This document shows positions 1 through 12,405 of a stretch of 64,000 nucleotides of DNA, in pieces. A model generated the notes under the pieces. It was given only the letters and a program-made list of their open reading frames with translations. It was not told the DNA's origin and searched no databases. The first letter of the stretch is position 1; every line of letters starts with the position of its first letter. This DNA is from Heterotrichella gracilis (lineage: Eukaryota > Sar > Xanthophyceae > Tribonematales > Xanthonemataceae): the NCBI GenBank assembly GCA_032358255.1, contig JAULBX010017747.1:62001-126000 (forward strand), in the 5' to 3' direction. Both the position numbers and the translations under genes were made by a program.

Positions 1-354
1 TCTTCCAAACAGCCCGTATGAAGTAAGCAAGTGGGTGTGGCCAGGAGGCCACACTCACCGCTTAAGATCACTGGACAGCACTCAAGGTTACAACAGTCCT
101 GTGTTGGCAGCCCATGCCTGGCTCAACCCTTGGAGCTTGCGGTGTCAATGACCCCATCCACCCTCGTGTGGGGCCACCATCAGCCACCATGTAAAGCAGC
201 GCCCTCAACCCATACACCATGACCAGTTCAGGTCCTAGCTACAAGGTAGAGCCTGCAGGAACGCACCATCAGCTGAGCCATTGTTGCCCGCACCCGCCAC
301 ACCTTTTGCTGATCAAGTGGGGTTCCATGGACTGGGGTGTGTGTTGTGCTGCAG

Positions 355-3300
355 GTGCTCGTCAGCTTCATTTTGGCCACTGGCGTGTTCACCTTCTTCC
401 TGCACCAGCGGCTGCAGTACAGGGTACGTGCTGCACACGCATATATTCACGCACATATAGGGTTCACACGCATATATGCACTACGCATAGGCCTGCCTCG
501 GCCCCTGGCTTTGGCCTTGGTTTCACACCAAGGCCCTGCCTGCATTTGGCCTTGATCTTGCACCACGTGTGAAGCACCAAACCGCCCTTCCAGTGCACTT
601 GCCTGCTATGAGCAACACTGACTGCCAACCGCACTCACGCGATTTGCATCAATGCTGCAGAACCTAGAGCAAGATGAGAGGACTGTCCGATGGGCACAGG
701 TAAGGGTTTAGGGTCTAGGGTCTTCGCCCAACCAGCACAGCAGCGCACCTGCTAGCACCTGTCACACGCCTCTGCACTGCACCATGCTCAGCATAGCACT
801 GCACCTGCGCTTGTTGATCAGCCCGATGCGCTTTTGCTCAGCGACCCCACTGTCGTTGCATCCCACTCACCCACTGCCTGCCTTGCAGCTTGAGACGCTC
901 CGAGCTGTTGAGAAGCTGACTGAGCAGCAGTCAGTCAACACAAAGAAGCTGCTGGAGCTGGCCAAGGAGGTGGGGCATAAACCCTAAACCCTAAGTTACA
1001 AACCCTAATCCTAAACCCTTATCACCCAGGGAGCTGTTCAACCCGGCCCAGGCTGTAGGGCTGTGTAGGGGCAGTTGATGGTCACTACGTACATGCACAA
1101 GAAACTCTTTGAAGCCGAGCAATGGCTGTTGGCATACCATTGTGGCAAAGCAAGTAAGAAAGGAGAATGCAATTCCCAATGTGGGGCGTTTGCTGCCAGG
1201 TGACAAGCTGTCTAAGAAGCTACAGGCTGGGTTGGGGGTTTAGGGTTTAGGGTCAGGGTTTGTGAATATAACTGTGGCGGTGTGTGTTGCTAGGTGACGG
1301 AGCTGTCCAAGAACCTACAGGCAGGGTCAGTGAACACCAACCCATGGAGCTCCTACCTGGCAGACGACACAAAGGTGGGTGGTACCTACCCCATGCAATT
1401 TCAGCACCACCAGCATAGCGTTATGGGGGTAAAATTAATCATGCTTGAGGGTTTAATTTTCCGTGGCTGGATCCGGTATTCTTGGACATTTATTAAACCA
1501 AACCCCACATTCAACTTTGGTGCATGGATCAAGCAACACAGCCGGGTCAGCAATCAGCCCTGCACTAGCGGCGCAGAGCAGTGATAACGTTGCACTCTTT
1601 ACGCCTTGTAAATTAGTCCTGCAGAAACTTGACAGCATGTACTGCAGGAGTTTTTTCAGGATAATACTTCCAACACAATTTTTCTGATTGTTTCATCCAA
1701 TGCTCCCAACCTAATTTGTGGACCACGGGCCTCTCTCGCTTTGTGCCCTCCTCCCCGCTCACCCCATTACCCCCGCTTCCCCCCTCCAGTCGAGCTTCAT
1801 CGACAGTGGGTACCGGGACGCATGGAGCACAAACTCCTATGCCACCACACGCCACCCCAACCCGCCGCGTGCGCCCTCGCCGCCCCTGGCGCCTGCGTCG
1901 GAGGACGAGGTCAAAAAGTGCGTTTAGGGTTTAGGGGTTAGGGTTTGCATGCCACATGTTGGTACCTGTTAAGGTGCCCGGGTCTAGGATGAGGTCAAAA
2001 TTTGCGTCCAACCGCATGCCACGTTGGTATTATGCATGGGAACTGCATGGCCATGCGCCATGCATTCTGCCATGCATCCTGCTCAACCACTCATTTCAAT
2101 GCACCCACTGCACAGTCCAGTCTAACCAGCGCCCCTCCCGCAAGGCGCCGTGAGCGTGTGTTTGGTGCCATGAACCAAGCATGGGTCTGTGGCGAGCACA
2201 CGCCATTCACACCCGCCCTGTGCATATACCGCCCTTCACCCCCCCACCCCCACCCACAACTCACCCCTTCCAGGCGCCGGGAGCGTGTGATTGGCGCCAT
2301 GAAGCACGCCTGGTCCTCCTACGAGAAGTACGCGTGGGGTTATGACGAGCTCAAGCCCGTGGCCAAGCGCGGCAAGAATGGGTTTGGCGGCCTGGGGGCA
2401 ACCATCATCGACAGCCTGGACACGCTGTGGATGATGGGCATGAAGGAGGAGTTTGCGCGGGCCAAGAAGTGGGTCGCGCAGGAGCTGGACTTTGACAAGT
2501 GAGTGGGTGGGGTGGGAGTAGAGGGGGGTGGAGGGCGTAGTGGGAAAGACAGGGGGGTCTGTTGTGGAGGCAGGGATTGATTTTCTACAGCCTCGCTGAT
2601 TGTATGTAAACCTGTGGTTGGTGGGCATGGAGGGAGGGGGGTTTGAGTGGGCAAAGCAATGGGCTGGACATTTGCAAGTGAGTGGGGTGGGGGGTGGCAA
2701 AGGTGGTAAGGTACTGAATGGGAGTTGTTCAATCTTATCAGCCCTGCTTGGGGATGCGGGTGTGATGGGTTGACAGGGGGTTGAGAGGACATTATGATGA
2801 GGTGTGGGGTCATCGACTGGTTGGGCACTGGATGATTACACTCCCTCTCAATCATGCACCCACCTGCCGCACCATGGCACTGCACCTACTGAGCACCTAT
2901 TTACGCCACAGCTTCCACCCAGTCACCAACCTCCCCCTGCAGGCACTTTGAGGCTTCTGTGTTTGAGACCACCATCCGCGTCATTGGGGGCCTGGTGGCG
3001 GCAAGCGACCTGTCAGGAGACACCATGTTTGCAAAGAGGTGAGCAGAGTGCAGGGATTAGGGTTTAGGGTTTAGTGGCAGCCAGCGGCCTGTCGGGGGAC
3101 ATCATGTTTGCAATGAGGTGGGCAGGGTTTGAGATAACGTTTGGGGTTTAGGGTTTAGGGTTTGATGGCGAGCAGTTTGTTGGGGGGAACCCTGGTTGCA
3201 ACGAGGTGAGCACATGGGTATGGGCGATGTTGGCTCCAGACGCTGCATGTGTGTCACTGCCTGGGATGGTTTCGTGCATGTGGTTTAGTAGCACAGACAT

Positions 3301-6300
3301 ATCAGCTCTTGCTCTTGTACAGCTCCTAAACCTTAGTGACTTGCAGATGAGATGACTAAGGTTGTGCTGCTGTACCCTAATCCCTCCCTCTCAAACCCTA
3401 CCGCAGGGCCGAGGAGCTGATCAAGATCCTGGTGCTGGCCTTTGACACCAAGACCGGCATCCCGCACAACATGATCAACCTGCACACCCGCCGCCACCGC
3501 AACCCATCCTGGAACCTGCGCGCATCCAGCCTGGCGGAATTTGGCACCGAGCAAATGGAATTTTTGAAAATGAGCGAATTCACGGGAAATGCCACCTATG
3601 CGAACAAGTCCGAGCACTGCATCAGCTTCCTGCACCAGAACTACCCTAAGCAAGGGTTGATGTACACCTTCATCAGCGACTCCTCGGGGCGGTTCACCAA
3701 CAAGAAGGTGGGTGCGGGAATGGGCGGGAAATGGATGGGAAAATGGGTGGGAAATGGATGGAAAATGGAGGAAAGTGGTAAAATTGACGAGCGAGTTCAT
3801 GGGCAACGTCATCTTTGAGAAGGTTCCCAGCACGGCATCAGCTTCCTGTCCAGGATTGCCCTAAGCAAGGGTTGTAACTGTGGCTGTATAGTAATTGTAG
3901 GTATGTTTCGTCCTTTCCTTTTTGGTGGTAATCGTGAGTGTCTCACTGCATCATTGGGTGCGCTGGGCAACTCCCTCCTCAAAGACCTTGTAATCGGTAA
4001 TTATAACTGTGGTTGCCAATCGTGATCGTGGTCGGTAATCGCAACTGTGATTGTCCCTCTGCCAGGTGTCGCTGGGTGCGCTGGGCGACTCCTACTATGA
4101 GTACCTGCTCAAGACCTGGATCCTCAAGGGCAAGCGCAAGGAGGATGAGGTGTACCGGGAGATGTGGGAGATGGCGATGGATGAGATGCTGGCCAAGCTC
4201 ATCCAGACCACCAAGGGGGCGGTAGTGTACGTGGCGGAATCAGACAGGTAGGGGGGGCACAATCCCTGGATCCTAATCATTGGCATATGGATGGCGTTGT
4301 TCACCCTGTGTGCCAATTCTCATCCAGTCAGGGCAGTCACATTCGTCGTCGAAACATTTTGGTCAAACAACTGCGGCGGACGATGCTTTTAACCACTTGA
4401 ATGCACCCACTTTATATCCAGTAGGTTTTTCAACGGCCTGAAATGTAGCTTAAACGTATTCCACATACCATACCTCCCCGCCCACCTACCCACCCACCTC
4501 TACACCCCAACAGGGACCGGCTGCGCCACAAGATGGACCACCTTGCCTGCTTCGTGCCCGCCATGCTAGCACTGGGGGTGAACCACAGCGCAGTGACGGG
4601 CAAGAAGGCGGAGGCGTACCTGAAAACAGCTGGCGACCTCACGCACACCTGCTGGCTCATGTACGACAGGCAGCCCACAGGTGAGTGGGTGGGTGGAGGC
4701 GGGGGGGTGGCGGTGAGAGGGGTTATGCTGACGCCATCTTAGTGTGGGTGGTCAGGGGATATGAGTGGTTGCCTGGAGCCAATCTCGTGTCAGGCAATGT
4801 TAGTCAGGCAACCCCTTCCATACCTTTCTATTATCCTGGGTAGATTTCAACCACCCACAGCCCTTATCCCACTCCCCACCCTGCCCCGCCCCACACACGT
4901 TCTCACCTCCCACCCCCACCCCCGCGCAGGCCTTGCCCCCGAGTTCATGTACTTCCGCATGGGCGCCGATGACATGGTGAACGGCAACAGCGTGAACATG
5001 CAGCGCCCAGAGGCGGTGGAGGCGTTCTACCTGCTGTGGCGGGTCACAGGGGACTGGAGGTACCGGGAGTATGGCTGGAGGGTGTTCCTGGCGTTTGAGC
5101 AGTACCAAAAGGTGAGGGTGTGGGAGGGGGGAGGGGGAGGGGGAGGGGTAATCCTTGCATGTGATAGAAGCGGCTACTGTTGCATCAAGAATGTGCGCCA
5201 CGTGCCGCCACGCAAACCCTAATCACAAACCCTAATCCTAGACATACCCTTGCCGGCAGGTTGACGGCGGCTGCTTCGGCATCGAGGACGTGCGCCACGT
5301 GCCGCCCACACAAACCCTAATCACAAACCCCAATCACAAACCCTAACCCTACACCCTTGCCCGCAGGTTGACGGCGGCTACTCGGGCATCAAGGATGTGC
5401 GCCACGTGCCCCCCACGCACGACGACACGCAGCAGTCCTTCTTCCTGGCGGAGACCCTCAAGTACCTTTTCCTGCTGTTCTCCCCCCCTGAGGCCCTGGA
5501 CCTGCACGAGTGGGTGCTCAACACTGAGGCGCACCCGCTGCGGGTGCTGAAGCAGGGGGGGAAAGAAGGGGGGAAGGGGGCGGATGAGGGGGGGAAAGAA
5601 ATGGGGGGCGCGTGGTCGTTCCTGGGGGGCCATCGGAAGGCAGGGGACAAGGGGGGGAAGAAGGGGGGCAGGTGAGAGGGGGAGAGGGGGATGATTAATT
5701 GTAAGACAAGCTTTGTCGGGCGAAACCTATGGCATGGGGTTGGATTGTGCTGCATCTGTAGGGCTCCAGTGCGTGTACGCTTTGGGGGCCTGGTTTGCCT
5801 GGAGGTCTGGAGGCACGTACGTTACATATTTGTGAATGATCACGCATGGTTGGATGGTCGATGCTGCTGTGGCCTGCCGAGTACTTCATGCTAATGTGCA
5901 TGGTTGCAACTGATCGCTCATTTAAGCATTGCACATAGTTGCGCACATGGTGCGACGCCGCATCAGCAGGCCTTTGCCCTGCACCCTGTTTGTGTTTGCC
6001 CATGTTTTATGTATTCATCCGGTTTTGTGTTTGCAGCCTGTTGGACAAGCTCACGCACAAGGGGAGCAAAGCCACGCCAAGGGGTGACAAGGCGCCTGCA
6101 CTGGACAGCGCCGACGCCAGCCCTGGGGCGGGCAAGGGGAGTAACGCCAAACCAGGCGGCGGCAAGGGGGGTAAAGCCTCGCCAGTGGGTGACAAGGCGC
6201 CTGCCCTGGACAGCGCCGATGCAACCCCCACCACCACCACCGCCAGCCCAGGGGGGGACAAGGGGGCTGCGCCGACGAATATCAAGGGGAAGGCGCCGGT

Positions 6301-6859
6301 GACCACCACCAAGGGGGGGAAAGGGGGTGGTGGTGGGGCCAAGGGGGGGAAAGCTGGTGACAAGGGCACGGGGGAGCAGGCCCCGGGGGTGACCTCAGGG
6401 GAGGTGGTGCCGTCGAATGTCAAGGGGGTGAAAATTGGTGTTGGGGACACCGGCGGGAAGGCACCTGGCAAAGTCACCAAAGCCGCCACATCTGGGGTGC
6501 ATGCCAAGGTCGGGGATGTGGATGGAACGCAGAGGGGGACGGAGCGCGCACCGGATGTGGCGGGTGCCAACCCTGCTGAGAAGGCGCTGGGTAGCACCAG
6601 CGAGGGGGGCAAGGGGGTGAAGGAGGCTCCCCCATTGGCAGGGGGGAAAAGGGGTCACCAGGCCGCCAAGGTGGAAAAGGCGGAGAAGGTGGGAAAAGCC
6701 AAAGGTGGCGGTGGTGGCAAGGGGGTAAATGATGACGATGACGACGATGGGGATGGGGCTGATGATGATGTGTTCACCGAGGAGGAGGATGACAGCGTGG
6801 ACAAGGGGGGGGCAGCGGCGGGGAAGCTGCTGAAGGAGGACACGGGGAGCTTGCGCTAG
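355..6859 (+). CDS. GH47 class I alpha-1,2-mannosidase (5' partial)
   Basis: Family GH47 trims alpha-1,2-mannose from N-glycans in the ER/Golgi lumen. Exons: 355-423, 661-699, 889-969, 1294-1374, 1790-1917, 2274-2498, 2943-3038, 3407-3707, 4066-4247, 4514-4680, 4930-5111, 5367-5671, 6037-6859. The phases close exactly (892 codons, TAG stop). The first visible exon encodes a membrane anchor ([15 protein letters not shown]) and follows an acceptor, so the start codon lies upstream, probably outside the window. The catalytic domain spans about residues 130-580. Family acidic residues are present: Glu ~284 in LAEFGTEQ, Asp ~409 in MDHLACF, Glu ~484 in QRPEAVE, and the calcium-binding Thr ~570 in NTEAHPL. 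After it comes a ~300-residue Gly/Lys/Pro-rich tail with an acidic Asp run, which GH47 enzymes do not normally have. The introns hold several partial exon copies, listed separately. The type II membrane topology is inferred. Confidence 0.93.
1199..1262 (+). repeat. Partial exon copy plus TTTAGGG tract (GH47 intron)
   Basis: Bases 1199-1237 repeat the acceptor and start of the real exon at 1294 (the VTELSKNLQ exon) with a few substitutions and one missing base. A TTTAGGG tract follows at about 1238-1262. Confidence 0.75.
1922..2190 (+). repeat. Two partial exon copies in one GH47 intron
   Basis: Bases ~1985-2005 repeat the end and donor of the exon that finishes at 1917 (GAGGTCAAAA...TGCG). 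A TTTAGGG tract at 1922-1947 separates them. Bases ~2143-2190 repeat the start of the next exon (2274: GCGCCGGGAGCGTGTG versus GCGCCGTGAGCGTGTG). Both edges of the same intron have therefore been copied inward. Confidence 0.75.
3057..3215 (+). repeat. Two decaying copies of a GH47 exon end with donor
   Basis: The exon end at ~2997-3044 ([15 protein letters not shown], then the GTGAGC donor) is repeated at 3074-3127 and again, more diverged, at 3163-3215. Each copy is preceded by TTTAGGG repeats and keeps a donor-like GTGGGC or GTGAGC. Confidence 0.85.
5168..5312 (+). repeat. Two upstream copies of a GH47 exon start
   Basis: The exon start at 5367 ([16 protein letters not shown]) is repeated at 5255-5312 with a working-looking GGCAG acceptor, and again at 5168-5214 in a more diverged form. 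CCCTAA-type repeats separate the copies. Neither copy has a downstream donor in frame, so they look like pseudo-exons. Confidence 0.85.
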
Positions 6860-7947
6860 CGGGGAGCTTGCGATAGGCAGGCACGCCGCTGGTACGCATG
6901 TATGGTATTCCAGTGGCGTTGGGGCCACACCACAGTCTAGGAATTAGGGTTTAGGGTTGGCCAGGGTTCAGCTGGCGCAGCCATTTGCTTGAGCTCGTCA
7001 GGCGAGGCAGCCATGCTGTATGGCAATGAGGCGCGGGTGGGTGCTGTGGCACCGGGGTTTAGGGTGGGCCAGGGTTTCAGCTGATGCAGCCTGCCCTGAC
7101 TGCCACTGCGCCCACTGGGGTGGTTCTCATTCTACAGTTCCAATGCAGTTTATCATTATTCGTCCATGAAAGCCCTGAGGGTCTCAGCGTAGTTTATTCT
7201 TGCGCCTGCAGATACGGCTGAGCCTACAGTGCTGGATTCAAATATACGGTAGCTGCTTTTGCACGATAATCCACTTCCAATTCTTGTGTGCGTCGTCGGC
7301 CCTCAGGCTGACTCTCCTTGACGTTTACAAATTTACAATTCCCGCATTTTTGGCTGACAGCGCCTTGTTGCAGCGAACGTATATTTTACGCGATTTGCCA
7401 GTGGCATGTGATCTAGTAGATCAAATATATCATAACGGCTGCAGCCTGAGGTCCGACGCGTACAATAATCTGTATGGGGCAAACAGCATGCTGTTACAGT
7501 ATGAACACTGCCACACAGTGGCTGGCATCCAATTCAATTTGGTTAATGCCCTGTTGAACATGCCCTGTATTGTCAGCACCATACCACTCCAGGACCTGGC
7601 CCCCCGCTGAGCGTGCCATTGGGGCTAATAGCCTAATGGCATGACATGATGCAAGACCGACGGTGTCTGGGTACTCAAAGTCCCGGCAGTGCCATCATGG
7701 AAGCTATTGTAGCAGTTAAAATGATTACTATGTCATTATTAACAACTCATTTTCGCAACAATGCACACATGTGTACAGCGTCAACAAGGCCACACAACAA
7801 CTCAGAAAATAGTCTTCAGATAGATCAGGATTCTATTGAATGGCGCTAGCTAATGGCGCAAGACAGGGGTGACCGTCCAAACACTTCTTTGCAAAGATTG
7901 TCACAAGTCATGCACCGTATAATCGTGCACCGTATGACCATGATGTA
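6860..7947. other. GH47 3' flank and intergenic DNA
   Basis: No supportable gene. The first 250 bases hold TTTAGGG fragments and repeated 'ggccagggttcagctg' phrases, probably 3' UTR duplications. An open frame at 7200-7610 encodes no recognisable motif and has no splice partners. Confidence 0.5.
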
Positions 7948-8194
7948 TTGCAAAAACGTTTAGACATGACCCCCTCAAAATATTTTCTTCAATAGATTTA
8001 AACTGATCGAAAACTGATCAGACGTTCGTAACGCTCGTCTATGGCTGATCCAAGTTCGTCAAACGTGGTCAAAGGTCGATTCGACGCCGTTACAAGTCGT
8101 TACAAGTCGTCCGACCGTTACGATTCGAGTTTGATCAGTCCCAAAAAATTTCCAAAAAACAATTTTGGGGGGTCATGTCTAAACGTTTTTGCGA
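7948..8194. mobile_element. MITE-like non-coding DNA transposon, 247 bp
   Basis: The terminal inverted repeats are ~27 bp with one mismatch (core GCAAAAACGTTTAGAC on both ends, extending to GACATGACCCCC). They are flanked by TA at 7946-7947 and TA at 8195-8196, which fits a TA target-site duplication of the Tc1/mariner type. The interior is AT-rich and non-coding, with short GATCAGT/ACTGATC inversions and a doubled GTTACAAGTC. No autonomous partner is visible. The superfamily is inferred from the TA alone; a PIF/Harbinger-like origin is also possible. Confidence 0.75.
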
Positions 8195-8577
8195 TACAAG
8201 CGCTCGCTGGAATCATGTAGTAAGTGAGGAAATAATCATCCCGATTGGTCCCAACCACTTTGTCAACAGACATGTGTGCACAAAAATCCCCTAGCAGGCA
8301 CTCGCTTCTGGTGAGGCCTATTTGACCTTGCAAGCAAAACATGCATCAGTTTGGAAGACCAAAACTCCCCCTCGGCCCTGCACATGCTACGACCTTCATG
8401 CAAAACTTGGCCACCCAACGGTACGATGATGCTCGACACATGTGAGTCGTTGCTGGTAATTGCGTGCGCATCGCGTGGCGCCCTGGTTTGCCACAGAGGC
8501 TCACAAGAGGCCCCATCCCTTCCCCCTCCCCCCGCTGCAGCAAGTCATGGAGGGGTTAGGTCCTTCCCGCCACCGTC
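8195..8577. other. Intergenic spacer
   Basis: No coding potential recognised. This is the 3' flank of the CBS gene. Confidence 0.4.
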
Positions 8578-8800
8578 CCCGTGCCACCAGCCTCAGCACT
8601 CCCCACCCCCATGGCTGGTCCCCTGCGTCCCCCTCCTTCCCACCAGCCAGGCCTGGTCCCCCTCCCCGCCCTCCCCCTTTTCCCCAGCACTTGAGGGGCA
8701 TGGTGGGTACCACACACCCTCAGCTCTTCCTGGCGCACCCCATGTGATCCCCCCCCCCCTACCACACACCCGCCACCAGCCTCAGCACCTCCTGTGGTTC
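8578..8800 (-). repeat. Decayed copies of the CBS gene's last-exon end
   Basis: The phrase around the real exon at ~8820-8850 (GCCACCAGCCTGAGCACGTC) recurs at ~8583 and ~8770, including the TGGCGGG...TGGTAG stop region. This is a downstream, 3' UTR version of the exon-edge copying seen in introns. Confidence 0.6.
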
Positions 8801-8807
8801 TCCCCCC

Positions 8808-11800
8808 CTACCACACCCCCGCCACCAGCCTGAGCACGTCCGTGGGTGTGACCACCGCCTGCACCCGCTTGGTGTCCACGTGGTCCACCACATACACGCG
8901 GTGCACGTGGTTGTCAACAAGGAGGTGCAGGAGCTGCGGGAGGGGGGGGAAAGGGGGGTTATGTGGGAGGGAGGGAGATGCAGGGCAAATGGTGGGTGCA
9001 GGGCAAATGGTGGGTGTCCAGTGATTTGTTGACCCGCATGCGGAGGTAGGATGCACCGTGGATCAGCCCACGGTGGAGCAATCAGCGGTCCTAGCAGTGA
9101 GGCTGACAGGATAGGACATGCCAGCTGTGGGTGGATTGGACAGGGGAGGTTGGAGGGCAAGTGGGGGTTACACAATGGGGCAGGGGCCAGTGATGCCATG
9201 CGGCTGGTTGGTGCACACACACCATGACAGTTGGGGTGCGGCTGGTTGGCATGCAAGTGCGCGGCAATGTCCAGCTCACACGACATAACCACGAATATAT
9301 CCCCCCATAGAAATAGGTTATTTCTCCTGCCACTTCATCTAAAGTTTGAGGATTTAGGGTTTATGCACGGCCCTGCAATCCCATGAGTCTTACCCCAGCA
9401 CCCTTGCCCCCCATCCCCTCAGCACCCACCTCCTCCACCGTTGCCTCCTCTGTGCACACAATCAGCCGTATGTCGCTCTCCCCCCTGGCCTTGCCGTGGC
9501 CAGATGCAAAGAATGGGTGGTGCGCGCCCGAGGATGATGCTGATGCTGTGTACCCCACGTAGACAGTGTCGTGCAGCAGGGCAAGGAACTCAGCCACGGG
9601 TAGGGCAAGCACTCCAAAATGCTCCGGGCGGATGCACCTGCGGGAGGAGGGGAAGGGGTTGGACTCTCCCAAACCCCGCCCAACCACCACCTCGTTGCGG
9701 AGTAGGAACGCATTTTCACATACCCCACGCCATGACCACCCGCTACCAACACCAGAATACTCACATGTCCCATCAACATGGACATAACCCCCCCTCCCAT
9801 CCACACCGCACTCACCGCAGGTCTGAGATGCTGAGGTTGGCCATGAGCTCCCCCGAGTCTGCGCACACCGCCGCCCCCGACACCCCCTGCCTGTGCATCT
9901 CCCTGTACGCCAGCAGTGTGGGCAGGTAGGGGCTCACGCTCACAACAGGCTGCTTGCCGTTCAGGAGGCCAGACTCGCGCAGGGTGGCGGAGACACCGGG
10001 CTGGAGGCGGGGGAGGGAGGACAGCAGGTACCTGTGGCGGGAGGTGGGAGTGGGGTGGGTGGATGAGGGTGCCAGTTGTATTGGTGGCTGATGATGCTTG
10101 CAGAACGCTAGGGCTGCCCTAGCCTCCCCATGCGCCCTGCCAAACCCCTTTGCACATAATCTATGATGTCCTAACCTCCCCATGCGCCCTGCCAGAACCC
10201 TACCCCACACAACCCTTTTGTCCCTACTTGATGATGCCCTGGATAATGATGCTGGTGACACCCTAGGCCAACCCTACCAAAACCCCATCAAAACCTTCTT
10301 TCCCCTCTCCCCTTTGCACCTTATAAGTATACTTCATGATGTTCATCTGGCTGCTGATACTGGTCACACCCTAGGCAAACCCTACCAAACCCCTAGGCAA
10401 ACCCTAGCCTCCTTTCCTTGCACCTACTTCATGATGTCCATCTGACTGATGATGCTGGTGACAGCCCCATGCGCGTCAAAGGTTGCCAGTCGGTGCACAA
10501 CCTGGCTGCCACCCTCGCCAGGCTTGAGGTAGATGTCACTGCACAGGGGGTGGGTAAGAATAAGGGGGTTGGGGTTGGGTGAGGGTGAGGGTAGTGGGGG
10601 GTGAGGGAAGGTACAGGGGAAGTGGATTGCCCGGCACAGCGCGCTGCTGCATTCACACCTAGGACAGGGGCATATAGCCAGCGCCGATGCATGCCAATGC
10701 CGACCAGGGGCGGGGCGGCTATGGAAAGCATTGCGGGCATGGCAGGATGGCGTGGACAAAATCCAGGGTGAGCGCGGCGTGCAGTTAGTGATGCAGTGCA
10801 TGTGGGAGACCAGGTTTAACCTTGCTGTGGCATGGCACGTGACGTTGCGGACACTACACACCCTCCCCAGGGTTTAGAGTTGGAGAGGCGCGCACCGAAT
10901 GGCTTTGAGCAGCGAGGTGTTTGCGTCAGCCTGGTAGATGAGGCCCCTGTCCGCGCCACCTGCAGAGGCATGGGGTTTGGATCATGCTTCCAATGTGGGA
11001 GCCAGCCCTTACATAGAGGCATGGCCGTGCCGTAGCGGTCTGTACATGTACACCCCCTCATCGCAGCAACAAATATATATAGGAATAGGAATGCTCATGG
11101 CCGGGAATTATAGCTTCAGAGCATAGGGAATGACCTGTGATTGTCACCAGAAGCTTGCGCGAGAACTTTGGCCCCTCTTCCTCCAATAACGTCATCAACT
11201 GCAGCATCTTGCTGGGCAGGGTTTTGCCTTCGTCCTCCAGGTCTGCAGGTTGACAAGGACAGCAATTTTAACCACTGCACCCTCTCTAGAATTGGTGCAG
11301 ATCAGTGCATCTGTGGCTTTGAGCCCACAAGGCAAGGTCAAATTCCTCATGGCATCAGTGATGTGTCGGAAGCATTATGCATGCATATGGAACACGTCAT
11401 CGGCCCCGGCCGCGGAAAGACACTCCCGCAAAGCTCGCTACGACACATACACCCAGCGCACGCTCACATCTGAAGAAGGCTTTGAGTATGTCATACACGT
11501 CTATCCAGCCTATCAGGCTTGAGTCCACCTCAGCATCGCCCGTCATATCCTCCAGGTCTGGAGCGACCACCAAGGGCGCGCTGAGTATATGGTTGATGGC
11601 CAGTATCTGCAGAGTGGGGCAGTGCTTATCAAGTAGTGTGGCAACAATTGATGGCTTGCTGCTGTGAACATGATGTGAGCACTGTGCAACGTAGAGATTT
11701 GAGGTTGGTTTCGGAAACCACGTCGCTGCAGGAAGGACCGGCCAGAGAAACGGATGGCTCGTACGACATCAACCCAAACTGGCGGCTTGAGCGTTCCACA

Positions 11801-12166
11801 GCGAACTCCAACACAATTGGTTCACTGGATTGTGGACATATGGGTTCTACGTTCTATGGGTTTGCTGTCCACCCTTCTCCATCCCGTCTCCATCACGCCC
11901 CGCCTGCGTACCTCCAGCGCTTCCCCAACAGTCTTGTTATGCTCCAAAAACGTCACATTTTGTTCCGATGTGCATAATTGTTGTAGCCTGGTCTCTCCTA
12001 ATACTTGCGCAAACTCAGCCATTGCTGCAATCTGTAATCGGGATGTCTGAGGCGTAGTGTGGGCCTTTGAGCTATTTGATGAAGTCTTCTGTATCGCTTC
12101 GCGTATTTTGTCACCGAAGCAGGTCCTTGTGCTCTGTTGAACAGCTGCTACTGGCTTGGTGCCCAT
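8808..12166 (-). CDS. Four-CBS-domain protein, SnRK1/AMPK gamma-like
   Basis: Gamma subunits of AMPK/SNF1/SnRK1 kinases sense adenylates through two Bateman modules (CBS pairs). Exons on the minus strand: 12166-11912, 11606-11468, 11242-11135, 10959-10896, 10538-10428, 10031-9816, 9637-9430, 8933-8808. All phases match and give 408 aa ending in TAG. Visible CBS signatures include INHILSAPLVV...IGWIDVYDILKAFF, HRLATFDAHGAVTSIISQMD, LLAYREMHRQGVSGAAV and LLVDNHVHRVYVVD...AVVTPTDVLRLV, four repeats in order. The fourth is the clearest. The ATG at 12166 lies at the left edge of the duplicated unit A, so its upstream region also exists in unit B. The 11135 donor (GTCATT) is weak. A role as kinase regulator is inferred; it could be a PV42-type CBS protein rather than a true gamma subunit. 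Confidence 0.88.
10223..10371 (-). repeat. Two copies of a CBS-gene exon end
   Basis: The real exon end and donor (10422-10470, encoding SIISQMDIMK) are repeated at 10327-10371 and, more diverged, at 10223-10262. Each is followed by CCCTAGGCAAACCC-like tracts. Similarity falls with distance from the real exon. Confidence 0.8.
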
Positions 12167-12379
12167 GCTCTTGAGGTGTCTCGGAGACTTGTGTGACCTT
12201 GGTGATGGGGATGAAGCGTGAAAATGGATCCCGACCGGATTTTATCTGTCCGAAAATCACCTGATTTTCCGCCTGAGTTTCTGCCTGGCAAATTCCCCAT
12301 CACCCACAATGGTTGCCAACCATGGCACACTACAAGCCTTGCAGCATCAGCTTTGGTACCATCAAATTATTGCCAGCTG

Positions 12380-12405
12380 GTTGTCACTATCTAGATAGTG
12401 ACAAC
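12380..12405. repeat. Perfect 26 bp palindrome
   Basis: Arms GTTGTCACTATCT and AGATAGTGACAAC. Unit B has only the single arm CTAGTGACAAC at the matching place. Confidence 0.9.

Noticed and set aside
7200-7610. 136-codon open frame after the GH47 gene
   Set aside because: No motif, not flanked by convincing splice or promoter signals, and it overlaps presumed 3' flank.
8618-9300. Pro/Ser-rich frames on both strands
   Set aside because: They are shadows of C-rich low-complexity intron and flank sequence around the CBS gene's last exons.
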